DNA of 64,000 nt from positions 62,001 to 126,000 of the forward strand of contig JANQHX010000072.1 in the NCBI GenBank assembly GCA_028282465.1, read 5' to 3'. Made by a program: the position numbers and the translations under genes. Below, piece by piece: positions 26,137 to 37,400 of this stretch (position 1 is the stretch's first letter; every line of letters begins with the position of its first letter). The notes under the pieces were generated by a model. The model made no database searches, had not been told where the DNA came from, and saw only the letters and a list, made by a program, of their open reading frames with translations. The DNA comes from Gynuella sp. Lineage in GTDB: Bacteria > Pseudomonadota > Gammaproteobacteria > Pseudomonadales > Natronospirillaceae.

Positions 26137-29010
26137 TTACAGGGCCTTCATAGCATTGTTGATAGATTTTTCAATCAGATGCTTGTACTGAAAATAGTGC
26201 AATGTCTGGAGCCTACCGTAAGGGAGTCTATTGCGAATATCGTCCCCGAAATGTAATTCTGTTATGTAGCAAGGATATTTTTCTCTGCCTTTCCTCAGGC
26301 CTAATAGGTATTCAGCTACTTTGGTATATAACTTGTCACCTTCTGTTAGAGAGTCAAACTCCTGGTCATCAATCTGAATGTTAAAACTAAGCTTTCCTTT
26401 GTCATTTCTCGTCACAATTGCGATTGCATTATGGAAATTAGCCACAGATAGAGTGCTGTCTAATTTATGAGGTTTTAAATAGGGTTTTTCTTTAGGGCCA
26501 CCCACCATAAACTCAAAAAACTGTAGGCTACGGTTAATGGACGGGGACGTGGGCTCTCCCTGAGGGAAGTCAGTATTCTGGCAATATTCTACTAAACGTA
26601 AGAATCGCTGCAGGCTGCTTATCAGCGTTTGTTGAGTATGAAACGGGGTTTTAAAGGAGAAAAACGAACCAAGCTCATCCACGATATACACATTTGCAGT
26701 CTCTTTAAGTTTTCGAAAAAACACACGGATATGATTAGAAGACGCGTTCAAGAGAATTAACCTTAGCTCAGGTTTATCTGTTAGTGCGTATCTATCGAGC
26801 ACAATCGGACTGTATTCTGCCTGCTCAATACTTAGATGTTTGATCAGTGCCTCTTCATCAGCCAAGGTGACAGCCGATAGCAATTTATTATGAAGCTGAA
26901 AGACGTAAAAACTGCTTTCGATTGCCAATACATATCGGGTTTTAGATTGCGAGTGTTCACCAAAATAACATTGGCTGATATCTTCAAATAGCTCTTTAAC
27001 TCGATTGGCAATAGCAGCAGGCCGGCTGGCGCAAAAACAATATACAGCCAATTCAGGATGAGATTTCCCTTTCAATTTGGCCAGCTGATTCAAGTAAAAC
27101 TGTAAGCACTGAACCATGGTGTCGCTGCCGCTGTCAAAGCGATTAACCAACACTTCATTCCAACTATTTACCACCACCAAATCTAGCGTCAGTATTAGGT
27201 TTTCCCTCAATGCACTGAAGTCTAGAGCGTCATTACGGCTAGATATTTTCTGTAACCCGCGAGCGCTGAGATAGGGAAGGGGGTCTGCACCGACATTTAC
27301 ATATAAAGCTAGCTTGGTGGGAACTGCGCCGGAATGGAAATTATCCTGAGGTATGCTTGGCAATGGTTTTGGAAATTCATGCCGCATGGAGGTAACAATT
27401 TCCTTGAGCTCATAATCGCTCAATCCATTATCCGCTTGAAACACAGGAACATTGGAGTGAGCATCTAACATACCATTGAAATAACACCAAATGAGAACCT
27501 CTAGTAATCCATTGGCATGCTTTAAAGGCGTAGGATAGTTTAATGGATCTACCTGCAACAGGTTTCTAAAAACACCCCAAAGCATATCGTCTCCCTGTCG
27601 GGAGGCTAGCTGGTGGATGGTTATCTTTTCATATCTGAGATCGGTGATGGCATGGGGGTTCACCATTTCAATTTTGCCAGCCTTGCGATCAAATGCAGCA
27701 GACAGTTTGCGCCCCAACATCAGCAATTCATCTTGCCTCATCTTCAAATCAGTACGAAGTCTGCGAGCAAACTGAGTAAGGTAGCGGTAACAGTGGGTGA
27801 GCTCTGCAATGAGCTCCCGCCTTTCTTTAACGACTTGATCCACGCTCCAACCAGTGCGGTTGTCCAGATGCTCTAAGTCTGAGTGCTGCCAGCCCCATTC
27901 TTTAACTAATTGTTCCAGTAGTTCCCGTCTCCAGTTGCCTCCTTTGGCCCGCCCTCTTCGAGTTAACGGAAGATTAACTTTGAAATAGAAGCACTTTCTT
28001 ATGAGTTCTAGTCGCCTAATCTGGCCCTTGTTTTTGAGGTATTTCTCGATTCGACGGTACAGCATGACATAAGGATCTAGTTCATCCAGATCTATCTTGA
28101 AGTCAAAGATCGCTTGTTTATAGTCCACACTAAGCAGCAACCCATCCGGATAACCGTCGGCGTAGATTTCCATTGCTAAGAGTTTGAGCACAGATTTGTA
28201 TGGCGATTCAATGCCTTTATAAAGCTGCCAAAGACCCGCTCCAACGAACTCACCAGGAGGCAAATCTGCCATGCCACCAAAATCTAATGATTCGTCGTAA
28301 TTCAATAAACCAGTTTTAGCAATGGCCTTCACTTCGTGGCTGTAATTTCCTTCTTCCTGAGGATGCACCAACCACCACATGGGTATGGCTCCAGCAAGCA
28401 GCACTCCGGTGCGATAAAATTCATCTAACAATAAAAAGTGCTGGCTTGATCCTGAATCTTCTTCAGACATTGCACTGGATACACCACCTTTAAACTTGTG
28501 GGCATCCATTAGAAAAATATGTACTTCTAGACTGAGACTTTCTGCCCACTTACTGATAGCAGTTGCCTTCTGCTGTAATAAATAAACCGCCTCCGCGGGC
28601 AAGTCTGGTCGGTAACAACACCAAACATCTAAGTCGCTGGCGCTGGATTGAGCAATGGTACCGGTAGACCCCATAAGGAAAAGACTGAGAATATCTCGTC
28701 GCAGTGGATTCATACCGCTGTAATTGTAACTCCGAGCGATATTACTCACGGCAGCCAGTACGGTTTTGTCTGGTTGATACCTGTGCACACCTAGAGGTAC
28801 GTCATCGTCGACCCATCCTGGCAGAAGGTAGTGATTGATATGAAAAAGAAACGGTAATAAATCCAGAAATTGACGTTGTTGCATCTGAAGTGAGTTTTCA
28901 ATTCGCTTCAAACGCCCTTTGTTCACAATCTGGTATCGTTTTTTTAGCTCGTTAGTGGTCTTTTGATTGAGACCACCCGGAGTAATGATTTGGCTGATGA
29001 CGGGTTCCAT
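26137..29010 (-). CDS. cyaA: Class I adenylate cyclase CyaA
   Basis: About 957 residues. It makes cAMP from ATP for CRP control. The catalytic nucleotidyltransferase motif LFLMGSTGTIAQSSASDLDVWCC (residues about 123-145) and the following DLPAEAVYLLQQKA fit class I enterobacterial-type cyclases, as does LLPFLFHINHYLLPGWVDDD near the N-terminus. The long C-terminal half is the glucose-responsive regulatory region. I chose the ATG at 29010 because the frame upstream to 29043 starts with TTG. The ribosome site is not obvious for either. Length is somewhat greater than E. coli CyaA (848). Confidence 0.92.
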   Translation of the reverse strand: MEPVISQIITPGGLNQKTTNELKKRYQIVNKGRLKRIENSLQMQQRQFLDLLPFLFHINHYLLPGWVDDDVPLGVHRYQPDKTVLAAVSNIARSYNYSGMNPLRRDILSLFLMGSTGTIAQSSASDLDVWCCYRPDLPAEAVYLLQQKATAISKWAESLSLEVHIFLMDAHKFKGGVSSAMSEEDSGSSQHFLLLDEFYRTGVLLAGAIPMWWLVHPQEEGNYSHEVKAIAKTGLLNYDESLDFGGMADLPPGEFVGAGLWQLYKGIESPYKSVLKLLAMEIYADGYPDGLLLSVDYKQAIFDFKIDLDELDPYVMLYRRIEKYLKNKGQIRRLELIRKCFYFKVNLPLTRRGRAKGGNWRRELLEQLVKEWGWQHSDLEHLDNRTGWSVDQVVKERRELIAELTHCYRYLTQFARRLRTDLKMRQDELLMLGRKLSAAFDRKAGKIEMVNPHAITDLRYEKITIHQLASRQGDDMLWGVFRNLLQVDPLNYPTPLKHANGLLEVLIWCYFNGMLDAHSNVPVFQADNGLSDYELKEIVTSMRHEFPKPLPSIPQDNFHSGAVPTKLALYVNVGADPLPYLSARGLQKISSRNDALDFSALRENLILTLDLVVVNSWNEVLVNRFDSGSDTMVQCLQFYLNQLAKLKGKSHPELAVYCFCASRPAAIANRVKELFEDISQCYFGEHSQSKTRYVLAIESSFYVFQLHNKLLSAVTLADEEALIKHLSIEQAEYSPIVLDRYALTDKPELRLILLNASSNHIRVFFRKLKETANVYIVDELGSFFSFKTPFHTQQTLISSLQRFLRLVEYCQNTDFPQGEPTSPSINRSLQFFEFMVGGPKEKPYLKPHKLDSTLSVANFHNAIAIVTRNDKGKLSFNIQIDDQEFDSLTEGDKLYTKVAEYLLGLRKGREKYPCYITELHFGDDIRNRLPYGRLQTLHYFQYKHLIEKSINNAMKAL

Positions 29011-29254
29011 ATATTGAGTATAGGAGACCCCTGAGCAAATCAAGGCTTAGAGCCCGCTTCCCTTCTCTATTTCGCCTTTTGGCCCTCATAACTTCACTAA
29101 AACTGGACTGTTTTGTCCTACGGAAAGCAGAACATGTGGGTAAACTGAATCCTATGAATTGAATGAGTAGCAACCATTCAATCCAGTTGACGCTCCTGAG
29201 ACTTCTCTACTGAGTATGTAGAGCTTAATCGTTAAAATAGTGTGTAGGGTTTTA

Positions 29255-29283
29255 GCGCATCCCAGCGGATGTGCTTTTTTTTT
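29255..29283 (+). terminator. Strong intrinsic terminator or attenuator upstream of fructosamine kinase
   Basis: GCGCATCC-CAGC-GGATGTGC (an eight-base stem with one G-U pair) is followed by nine consecutive T residues. It points along the plus strand and lies 52 bases before the fructosamine kinase ATG. No plus-strand gene precedes it, because cyaA runs the other way. It must therefore end a short leader or small RNA that starts in the cyaA upstream region. A TAAAAT -10-like hexamer sits at 29233-29238. Confidence 0.75.
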
Positions 29284-29334
29284 GCTCCCGGTTCCCGCTA
29301 CCATGGTCAGGTTAAACCTAACAAAGGAATGACC

Positions 29335-30162
29335 ATGGACTTCCTGACTGATTTGGATATCGCTTACCGCACCCCAGTTTCTGGTGGCTGCATAAATAAC
29401 AGCCAAAAAATCATCACCAGACGCGGAGACTCCTACTTTCTTAAGGAACACCCCAAGCCCCCCAAAGACTTCTTCAAAGCGGAAAAACAGGGCCTAAAAG
29501 CTATTGAAAAAACCGGCTTAATCAAAGTACCTAAAGTCCTCTCTCAGGGTGAAAAGTATTTGTTATTGGAATGGGTCGACACAGCAAATATGTCTGACAG
29601 CGGTTGGAGAGTTCTTGGCGAATCCCTAGCTCAGATGCATCAACTGGAAGTTTCGGAGTTCGGCTTTGAAGATGATGGCTACTGTGGTGAAACTCGCCAA
29701 ATAAATCCAAATACACGAAATGGCTTCGAGTTTTTTAGGCGAGCCCGTTTGGAATTTCAGGCAAAAATGGCTTTTGATAAGGGCTTGATCAATCTCAAGC
29801 TACTGAATCAAATTGAGTCTGTCGGTAAGAATCTAGAGCGCTGGATTCCTGATCAAGCGCCTGGACTATTACATGGTGATCTGTGGTCTGGAAATGTCAT
29901 AGCTGACCACAACGGAATGCCGGTATTAATTGATCCTGCAGCCCATTGGGGCTGGCCAGAAGCAGAGCTAGCCTTTAGCCAAATGTTCGGTGGCTTTAAT
30001 GACTTGTTTTATCAAAGTTATCAAAAGGAAATGAAATTAGAGCCAGGCTTTAACGACCGCACAGATCTATACAACCTTTACCACTATCTTAACCATTTGA
30101 ATTTATTTGGAAGCAGCTACCTAAGAGCTGTGAAAAGAATTGTGGAACGCTTTGGAAGTTAA
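29335..30162 (+). CDS. Fructosamine kinase family protein
   Basis: About 275 residues. The start at 29335 (MDFLTDLDIAYRTPVSGGC) has AAGGA six bases upstream. It has an APH/kinase fold: SYFLKEHP with the ATP-binding lysine, LLLEWVD hinge, the catalytic loop LLHGDLWSGNVIAD and the metal-binding VLIDPAAHWGWPEAELAF. This is the FN3K/YniA family, which phosphorylates ketoamine (fructosamine) or ribulosamine adducts, leading to deglycation of proteins. It is preceded by an attenuator-like terminator, which suggests conditional expression. Confidence 0.88.
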   Translation: MDFLTDLDIAYRTPVSGGCINNSQKIITRRGDSYFLKEHPKPPKDFFKAEKQGLKAIEKTGLIKVPKVLSQGEKYLLLEWVDTANMSDSGWRVLGESLAQMHQLEVSEFGFEDDGYCGETRQINPNTRNGFEFFRRARLEFQAKMAFDKGLINLKLLNQIESVGKNLERWIPDQAPGLLHGDLWSGNVIADHNGMPVLIDPAAHWGWPEAELAFSQMFGGFNDLFYQSYQKEMKLEPGFNDRTDLYNLYHYLNHLNLFGSSYLRAVKRIVERFGS

Positions 30163-30393
30163 AAAATGCGCACGATGACCTTGACCAAAGACCATGCGTG
30201 CGCAGGTGTCGGTAACTCCTCAATTAGATAATTAAAGCTCCGACATGCGACCGTCAACCGCATTGATATTGTGAAATTCTTACAGATCCAGTTCTTGATG
30301 TTTTTTGCCAAATTCAAATATGATCGAAACTGAGAATAACCTTGTATAACCTTCTAAAAATATCCACTCTAAAAACTACATAAAGGAACCATC

Positions 30394-30819
30394 ATGAGAA
30401 CACTTTTTATTGCTGTTACTGCAGCTGCTGCGATTGCGCTCAGCCCGATAACCTTTGCCCATTCAGACGGTTGTGAGCACACTGAACTGGGCGAGACTAT
30501 GGATCAAGTAAAAGACAACATGAGAGCCTTAGGCAATGCAGCCAAGAGTGATGACTTTGCAGGAGCAGAGGAAGCAATTGCCGTATTAATGACCTTGGCA
30601 GATGAGGGCAAAGCTATGACACCCATGAAAGCATCTGATGTAAGCGATAAAGAATCTTTTATGTCAGGCTACGTAAAAGGTATGGAAAAATTTGAAGGCC
30701 TATTGGCTGAAGCAATGACAGCAGCAAAAGCTGAGGATAAAAAAGCGCTTTTTGCAGCACTTGGCAAAATGGACAACTTACGCAAGAGCAGCCACAGAGA
30801 TTATAAAAAGGATTGTTAA
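30394..30819 (+). CDS. Cytochrome b562-like periplasmic protein
   Basis: 141 residues. The signal peptide MRTLFIAVTAAAAIALSPIT ends at FAHS, and a good AAAGGA site precedes the ATG. The mature part is a four-helix bundle. KDNMRALGNAAKSDDFAGA near the start and RKSSHRDYKKDC at the end match the places of the Met and His heme ligands in E. coli cytochrome b562 (candidates Met43 or Met36, and His134). Two cysteines (27 and 141) could form a disulfide. There is no CxxCH, so any heme would be non-covalent. Electron partner unknown. Confidence 0.65.
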   Translation: MRTLFIAVTAAAAIALSPITFAHSDGCEHTELGETMDQVKDNMRALGNAAKSDDFAGAEEAIAVLMTLADEGKAMTPMKASDVSDKESFMSGYVKGMEKFEGLLAEAMTAAKAEDKKALFAALGKMDNLRKSSHRDYKKDC

Positions 30820-30839
30820 TACGGCGCTTTGCAATTGCA

Positions 30840-30868
30840 GGCTGGCTTTGCGCCAGCCTTTTACTTTT
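30840..30868 (+). terminator. Intrinsic terminator after the cytochrome b562-like gene
   Basis: GGCTGGC and GCCAGCC form a seven-base stem with a five-base loop, followed by TTTTACTTTT on the plus strand. It lies 20 bases after the stop at 30819. On the minus strand no T-run follows, so it serves the plus-strand gene only. Confidence 0.8.
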
Positions 30869-30901
30869 AAACTTCTGTTCTATTAATCTTTCTTACCACT
30901 C

Positions 30902-31441
30902 TTAGTTTTGGCTACGATTAATAATACGCGCCAGCATTAACAAGTCAGAGTTAAATTCAAGGCCATTCTCTGTCGCTTTAGAAAGGTTAATTTCAAATCG
31001 TTGCTTATCGCTCGTTCTTAAAATATTAAGAATGCCACCACTTTCTAAAAACCCCTTCATACTAGCCACACTCAATACATAGGAGTGGTTTAGATTATTG
31101 AAAAAGGTTTCTAAATTATTTAGCTGATCTTCTCCAACATAAAGAATATGACAACCATCCTTAATTTCGTTGTGCTTTTTGGTGACCAATATCCGAAGCA
31201 TGCGATCACGCACGGGCGTCTCGTCAAAGTTTTCAAGAATTGACGAAAATGACACTTTGCCAAATAAGCAAATCTTCAGCGGTGCATTAGTGGTATCGAA
31301 AGCATCTTTGGGCCACTCCACAAAATTCGCAAAATTGTAGACGAAAGTCGCCATTACCTTGTTGCTAATTCTTTTGTCGGCGGCTGAGCTGAAGCCAGAA
31401 AACAGCAACAGCAGACACACAATTATCGTTTTTGTTTTCAT
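30902..31441 (-). CDS. YfiR-family periplasmic protein (DUF4154)
   Basis: About 179 residues. A signal peptide (MKTKTIIVCLLLLFSGFSSA) precedes a DUF4154/YfiR domain: KVMATFVYNFANFVEWPKDA, DGCHILYVG, SVASMKGFLESGGILNI and RFEINLSKATENGLEFNSDL. In Pseudomonas, YfiR is a periplasmic repressor of the diguanylate cyclase YfiN. Here its ATG shares one base with the tpsA stop (TAATG), so it is the last gene of the tpsB-tpsA-yfiR operon. A CHASE8-type cyclase is encoded just beyond tpsB (40889), the expected target. No yfiB-like OmpA lipoprotein is present nearby. Confidence 0.85.
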   Translation of the reverse strand: MKTKTIIVCLLLLFSGFSSAADKRISNKVMATFVYNFANFVEWPKDAFDTTNAPLKICLFGKVSFSSILENFDETPVRDRMLRILVTKKHNEIKDGCHILYVGEDQLNNLETFFNNLNHSYVLSVASMKGFLESGGILNILRTSDKQRFEINLSKATENGLEFNSDLLMLARIINRSQN

Positions 31442-34400
31442 TATTCTGGTAATTCCCCGCCTACTAACAGGGAACCTGCAAATGATTCCAGCGCATTCAT
31501 CACTTGGCACTCAGGCGACTTGTCATCAGGTCGACATTGGCTAAATGCACTGTCGACGGAATTCGCTTCTGCCTCTTGGTTTTTCGCTAAAATCTGTTCT
31601 TGTTCGTTATTTTCTTCCACAACTTCAGGTGATAGTTCGTTAGTACCCTGTTCAGCCAAGTCAGCTAATTCTTCTTCTGTGAATTCAGGCAGTTCAGGGA
31701 TAGCAAAATCGAATGAATACTCAAGCTCATCGCGGGCTTGCTCAAGATTTGCTGCGTTCATCACCACTAGGTTTTCATTGTCCGCCCAAACATCAATGTC
31801 AGCGTCACCGCCGTCTAGAATGTTGCCACCTGCAATTAAACTGATTGCTGTGCCGTCACTGCGATTACTGCGCAATGCTGCAATGGTCATGTCTCCGCCA
31901 GACTGAATGTCGATCAAACTGGATTCTGTAAACATACTGCTGCCATCCGTCATGATGAAATCACCTCCAATGTTGATTTCAATATTCCCTTCACTGGTAA
32001 GGTCACCTTGCCAGTTCAGGTTGTCTAGGTTAACAACTTGCACACCGTTAGATCCAATATTTTGTGACACAGTTCCGGTTAATTCAGTGGAATTTCCGCT
32101 GGCTCCAGAAATCTGAAGTCCACTTGCGCTCTGTGTTCCTGATAGAGATATGGCTGCACCCCCAGTGTTATCAGTGTCCGCAGCCAATATTAGGTTGCCC
32201 TGAACATCAACATCTGCGACTGAGAGGTCATCACTGCTATTAAGTGTTAAATTGTTAACGGCACTCATCTGTGAGCTACTTACATCAAGATTACCGGAGA
32301 CAGTATTAACTTCTGCTGAACCAACGGCATTCCAACTAGAAACGTTATTGTTGTTTAGCGTACCCGTTGTTAATACCAGGCCATCTGCCAGATTGAGTTC
32401 ACCCAAACTGCTCAAGCTTAAAGCATCAGAATCTACAGTTGCTCCGTTGAGATTGACAATATCTGCTCCACTACCATTTATGGATATTGAACCGGCGGCA
32501 AGGTTACCAGCTAACGTGCCACTGTCCGTGCCACTGTTATCGGAATTGATATTTATTGTTAAATTTCCGGTTCCCAGATTTACGGCATCTGTTAAAACTG
32601 AACTGTTACTGTTCAATGTGAAATTACTATTGTTTGTGCTGGTTACAGCAAAACCTGAAAGATCAACAGTTTGGTTAAGAATAATGTTATGGTTTCCAGC
32701 CCCTGCCAAGGTTAAGCCAGAAACGGATGCCAAAGATAAGTTCTCTGCTTGGAGAGCTGAATCAACCATTTGCCAAGAGCTAAGATTATTTAGACTGATA
32801 CTACCGGACGCACTGATGTTCGCGTTTTGCACAAGCACATCATTACTACCTGTACCTGAGACAGTCACATCACCAGCGTTAATTGTACTATTGACTAAAA
32901 GATTACTCACACCATTGTTATTACTATCAATGGATAGGCCCAGATTACCAGTACCTAAATTTATTTGATCAAGCGTAATAGACCCAGCAGAATCGAAGCT
33001 AACATTGCCATTGTTTAAAGAGCTGATGCTGACTCCGGTAAAGTCCAAATCACCTTGAGAAAGAATGCTCGCGGTATTAGTACCAGACTGCTGAATTTGA
33101 GTTAATGCACCTTGGTTAAATGTTGATAGGTTGATTTGGCTGTCGGTTAACGACCATTGATCAACTCCATTTAAATTCAGGTTGGTTAGATTAAGAGTGA
33201 CGCCTCCCGTATTCAGTAGATCATTGCTTCCACTACCATTCACCGCGAGACTATTTGAGGTTATGTCACCTGAAATCGTGGCTGTATTGGTTCCGTTATT
33301 ATCGGAATCGACATCTATAGTTAAATCACCAGTGCCAATATTAATACTATTGAGAGTGACATCATCGGTACTGGTTAGATCCAAGTTAGTATTCGTACCA
33401 GTTATGGTTTGCGCACTAAGATCCAGCGCAGATTGAGTAGTCACTGCAACAGCGCCGCCTAGAGTCCAATCGGACAACCCTGATTGAGTCAGGGTATCGG
33501 CAAAAATATTCACACCATTCGCTAATACTAATGTTTCATTTCCGGAACCGGATAGATTTACCAAACTTGCAGTGACATTACCTGCAAGACTGATTGAATC
33601 AACGCCATCGGAATTCGCATCAGCAGTTATTACGAGGTCACCATTACCTAAGTCCAGAACTGGTATCGAAACATCTGCGTTACTGGATAACGTTAAATCA
33701 GTATTGGCGGTATTTGCTGACAAGGTGACCGCAGATAAATCCAACGTATTGGCGGAATCAATAGAAACTGAGGTTGCGCCCAGCGTATTCATATCCCAAT
33801 TAAGTGCAGTACCTAGGTTAATACTATTAGCACTAACACTTGTGTTGCTAGCAAAGCGCCAGTCATTGAAACCCGTTAATGCAAGCCCATTGGTAGGGGA
33901 TAAATCAACTCCCGCATTTTGAGTCAAAACATTGGTTCCACCACCATTTAATGTAGCTTGCCCAGATGTTATATCTCCATTAAGGGTGATATCGGTGCCA
34001 GCATTAACCACTAAATTGTTAACGCCCGTGTTTACCGAACCAAGATTGACGGAACCAACTGAGTCGAGAGTTAGTTCTCCACTGGAGGTTAAATTATTAG
34101 CTAGATCTAAATTTTGGTTAGTAGTGAGGGAATGGGTTCCAGCACCCCATGTCCAATTACCTACGGAACTTTGATTCAAGCTGTCGGCTGATAAATCCGT
34201 ATTATCAATTAAGGTAAGGGCTGAGAAATTATTCAGGTTTAGAGCACCTACTGCAGTAATGTCGCTGATACTCAAACTATCATTGTTTGCTGCACTGCCA
34301 TTGAGAGTGACATTGTTCGCGTTAATCACACCATTTATTACCAAACTAGAAGTTTGATTATCGTCACTGTCTCCTGTGATCGTGAGGTTGCTGGTACCAA

Positions 34401-37400
34401 GGTTAATTGCACCTGTACTAATGTCCCCACCGCTGGTTAACGATAAGTTTCCATTGGCAGAAGTAATGTCGGTGCTGCCTAAATTCAAAGTATTGGTTGA
34501 AATAACATCTGCACTGCCAGCTAGGGTCCAAGTATTCACCCCAGGCTGATTAAAAGAAGTCACACTAATAGAAGCGCCATCCGCCAAACTTAAATCATCA
34601 ATGTTATTTAAGCTTAACGTTCCACTGGCAGCGCCCCCTGCTAATGCCAACGTCGCACCTTGAAAGTCCACTTGATCATTGGCATCACTTCCACCTGAGA
34701 TAAACAATCCACCCGCACTCACATCTCCAGCAATGGTAATGGTTTCAGCTCCGGCATTATCTTGAGACCCGTTGAGCGTTAATGTACCTATACCAAGATT
34801 AACGGCACCGGTACTAATATTTCCATCACTCTGCAAAGTTAAAGAACCATTGCTAGTATGGGAAATAGTGGCGGACGAAATATCTAAATCTGAGGTGGTG
34901 CTAATGGACACCGCATTTGCACTGTCGTTTAGTAAAGTCCAGCTATTTGCATTACCAATATTCAGTGTATTACTGGTTACTGTGGACAAAATATTGAACG
35001 ACCAAGCATCAATTCCTGAAAGAGTTACATCGTTACTGGCCAGTAAATTAATATTGCTATTTTGAGTAAGATCATCGTTATTGCCAGAACCATTGATATT
35101 GATATTAGAAGCAGTAATGTCTCCAGCCAGAGTGAGAGCGGTGTTTGTAGCATTGTTATCTAAGTCAGCATTAAGCGTAATATCACCTGCCCCCATATTA
35201 ATTGAGCCGGTTGTAAGCGCGTCATCTGAGCTTAGTGTTAAATCACCATCCGCAGTTTCGGTAACCGAAATCGCAGATACATCTAACGCGGAAGCGGTAG
35301 ATAAACTACTGGCTCCAGCACCTGTGACGACCAAACTCGCTGTTGTACCCCTATTTAGATTACTCGCATTGACGGTAGCATCATTTAAATTCAATGCTGA
35401 AATATTGGTAAGATTTAAATCTCCTGTCAGGTTAACGTTGTTGGCCAAAGTTGCAGTATCACCATTAGCACTGCCCACTAAATTTAAATCACCTGCGGTA
35501 ACATTACCGGCATTGCTAATGCTGTTGTTACCATCGTTATTTTGATCGGCTGTTAATGTCAGAGACCCCGTTCCTAGGTTCACTGCACCTAAGGAAATAT
35601 CAGCATCACTGGTTAATCCTAAATTCGTGTTAGTAGAAGTAATGCTTTGAGTAGAAACATCTAACGCTGAAACTGTATCCACGGTCACAACGCCATTGAG
35701 TGTCCAATTGGTAATTCCCGTTTGGTTTAGTGAATCGGCAATCAAATCCACGCCATTGGCCATTACCACAGATTCATTGGTCGTTCCGTTTAAAGATAAA
35801 TTGGCAGCAGTCAGGTCATTGTTAATAAATAGGTTATCAGCACCATTGTTATTTGCATCGGCGGTTAAAGACAAATCTCCGGTGCCCATATTAATTTGAC
35901 CAACAGTTAAAGCCGCGTCACTGCTCAGTGTTAAATCTCCATTTGCCGTTTCAGTAATAGATATCGCAGATAAATCCATTGCTGAAACTGAACCTAAGCT
36001 GTTAGCACCCGAGCCCAACACTCTTATTGAATTTGTATTGCCATCAGTAACCAATGCATTGGTGGTCACTGCAGCAGTGTTTAAATCAAGCTGAGAAATG
36101 TTTGCTAAATCAATATTGTTTGAGACGGTTAGATTACCTGAAACAGACATCAAATCATTGTTGGTACTGCCGTCCACATCTAGCAGGTTTGCATTGACAT
36201 TATTAGTCAGAGTTAAAGTCGCAGTCTCTGAATTGTCCTGATCAAGGTCGATAAATAAATCACCGGAACCTAAGTTAACCGAGCCCAGGGTTACATTTGA
36301 CTGACTGGTCAACACTAAATCACTGTTAGCAGTTTCAGTCACCGCGACACCGGTTAAGTCTATTGAACTGGCGGCTCCTGTGCTGATAATGGAGGAGGAA
36401 GTGGCTCCGGTGACTACAAGTGAAGGCATCGTACCGAAGTCAAAAGCAGTCGCAGTAATAGAGGTGTCATTTAGTTCGATTGAAGTGCCATTTAAAATCG
36501 AAAACCCATCTGTGATGCTATTAGTGCCTTCGATATATATATTGGTTGCATCTAGGTTTAACTCAAAGCCGCCCGTCAAATCGTTTAGATAAATGTCTCC
36601 TGCTGCTTCAAGGGTTAATCCTTCAGAAAGTACCAAACTATCCACTTCAATACTTCCGCCTGAAATCAACTTAACATCTTCACTTGAGCTCAGCGCATCA
36701 TAAGTGGCTTGAGTATAAGAAGTAATTGCTCCACCTAAAGGCGTTAAATAGTTTTCAGTGCCACTGCCAAGAAAAATATGATCTGAAGTTTCAAACCCTA
36801 GAATGACTGAACCCAAATTGAGAGAGTTGGTTAAGAATGTACCCATAGAGGTGCCATAGGTGAGTTCAAGATCAAAGCCACCACCATCTAGGGAATTAGT
36901 AGGATTTAAATTTAATTCTCCGGTACCTACATTGAGAACAGTATTGCCAGTTAAAGTAATATCGGCGGTATTAATAAAAGCATCACCACCAGAAGTCTGA
37001 ATGGTACCTTCCAGCTGAATATCTGATGCACCGCCCCCTAAGGACTCAATGAAAATACGGTTAGAGCCTGCGGTGGTTGCGGTTATCAGATCGCCATCAA
37101 TATCGATAAGAGCGTTCGCATCTGCTGCAATGCTCAAGGCTGATAAATCAATAACGGAGCCATCGTCAGCGGCATTTATTCCGCCCGGCCCAATGGTTAG
37201 GGTAGTATCCCCACCAGAAGTGATTACGCCACCGCCAGCATTTGCCAAGGCATCAATTGTAATATTGCCAGCACCGCCACTATGGTTAATTTCTTGGACG
37301 TTCAGTGTAACTGACCCGGCTACTGTTCCATCAGTTGGTGCAGTGTTTTGGGCAGTTAGGGTTACATTATCTGCGGCATCCGCATCTCCATTAAAGTCAA

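Noticed and set aside
30163..30220. TGCGCACG...CGTGCGCA inverted repeat after the fructosamine kinase
   Set aside because: The loop is about 24 bases and no T-run follows, so it is not a convincing terminator; kept only as a note.
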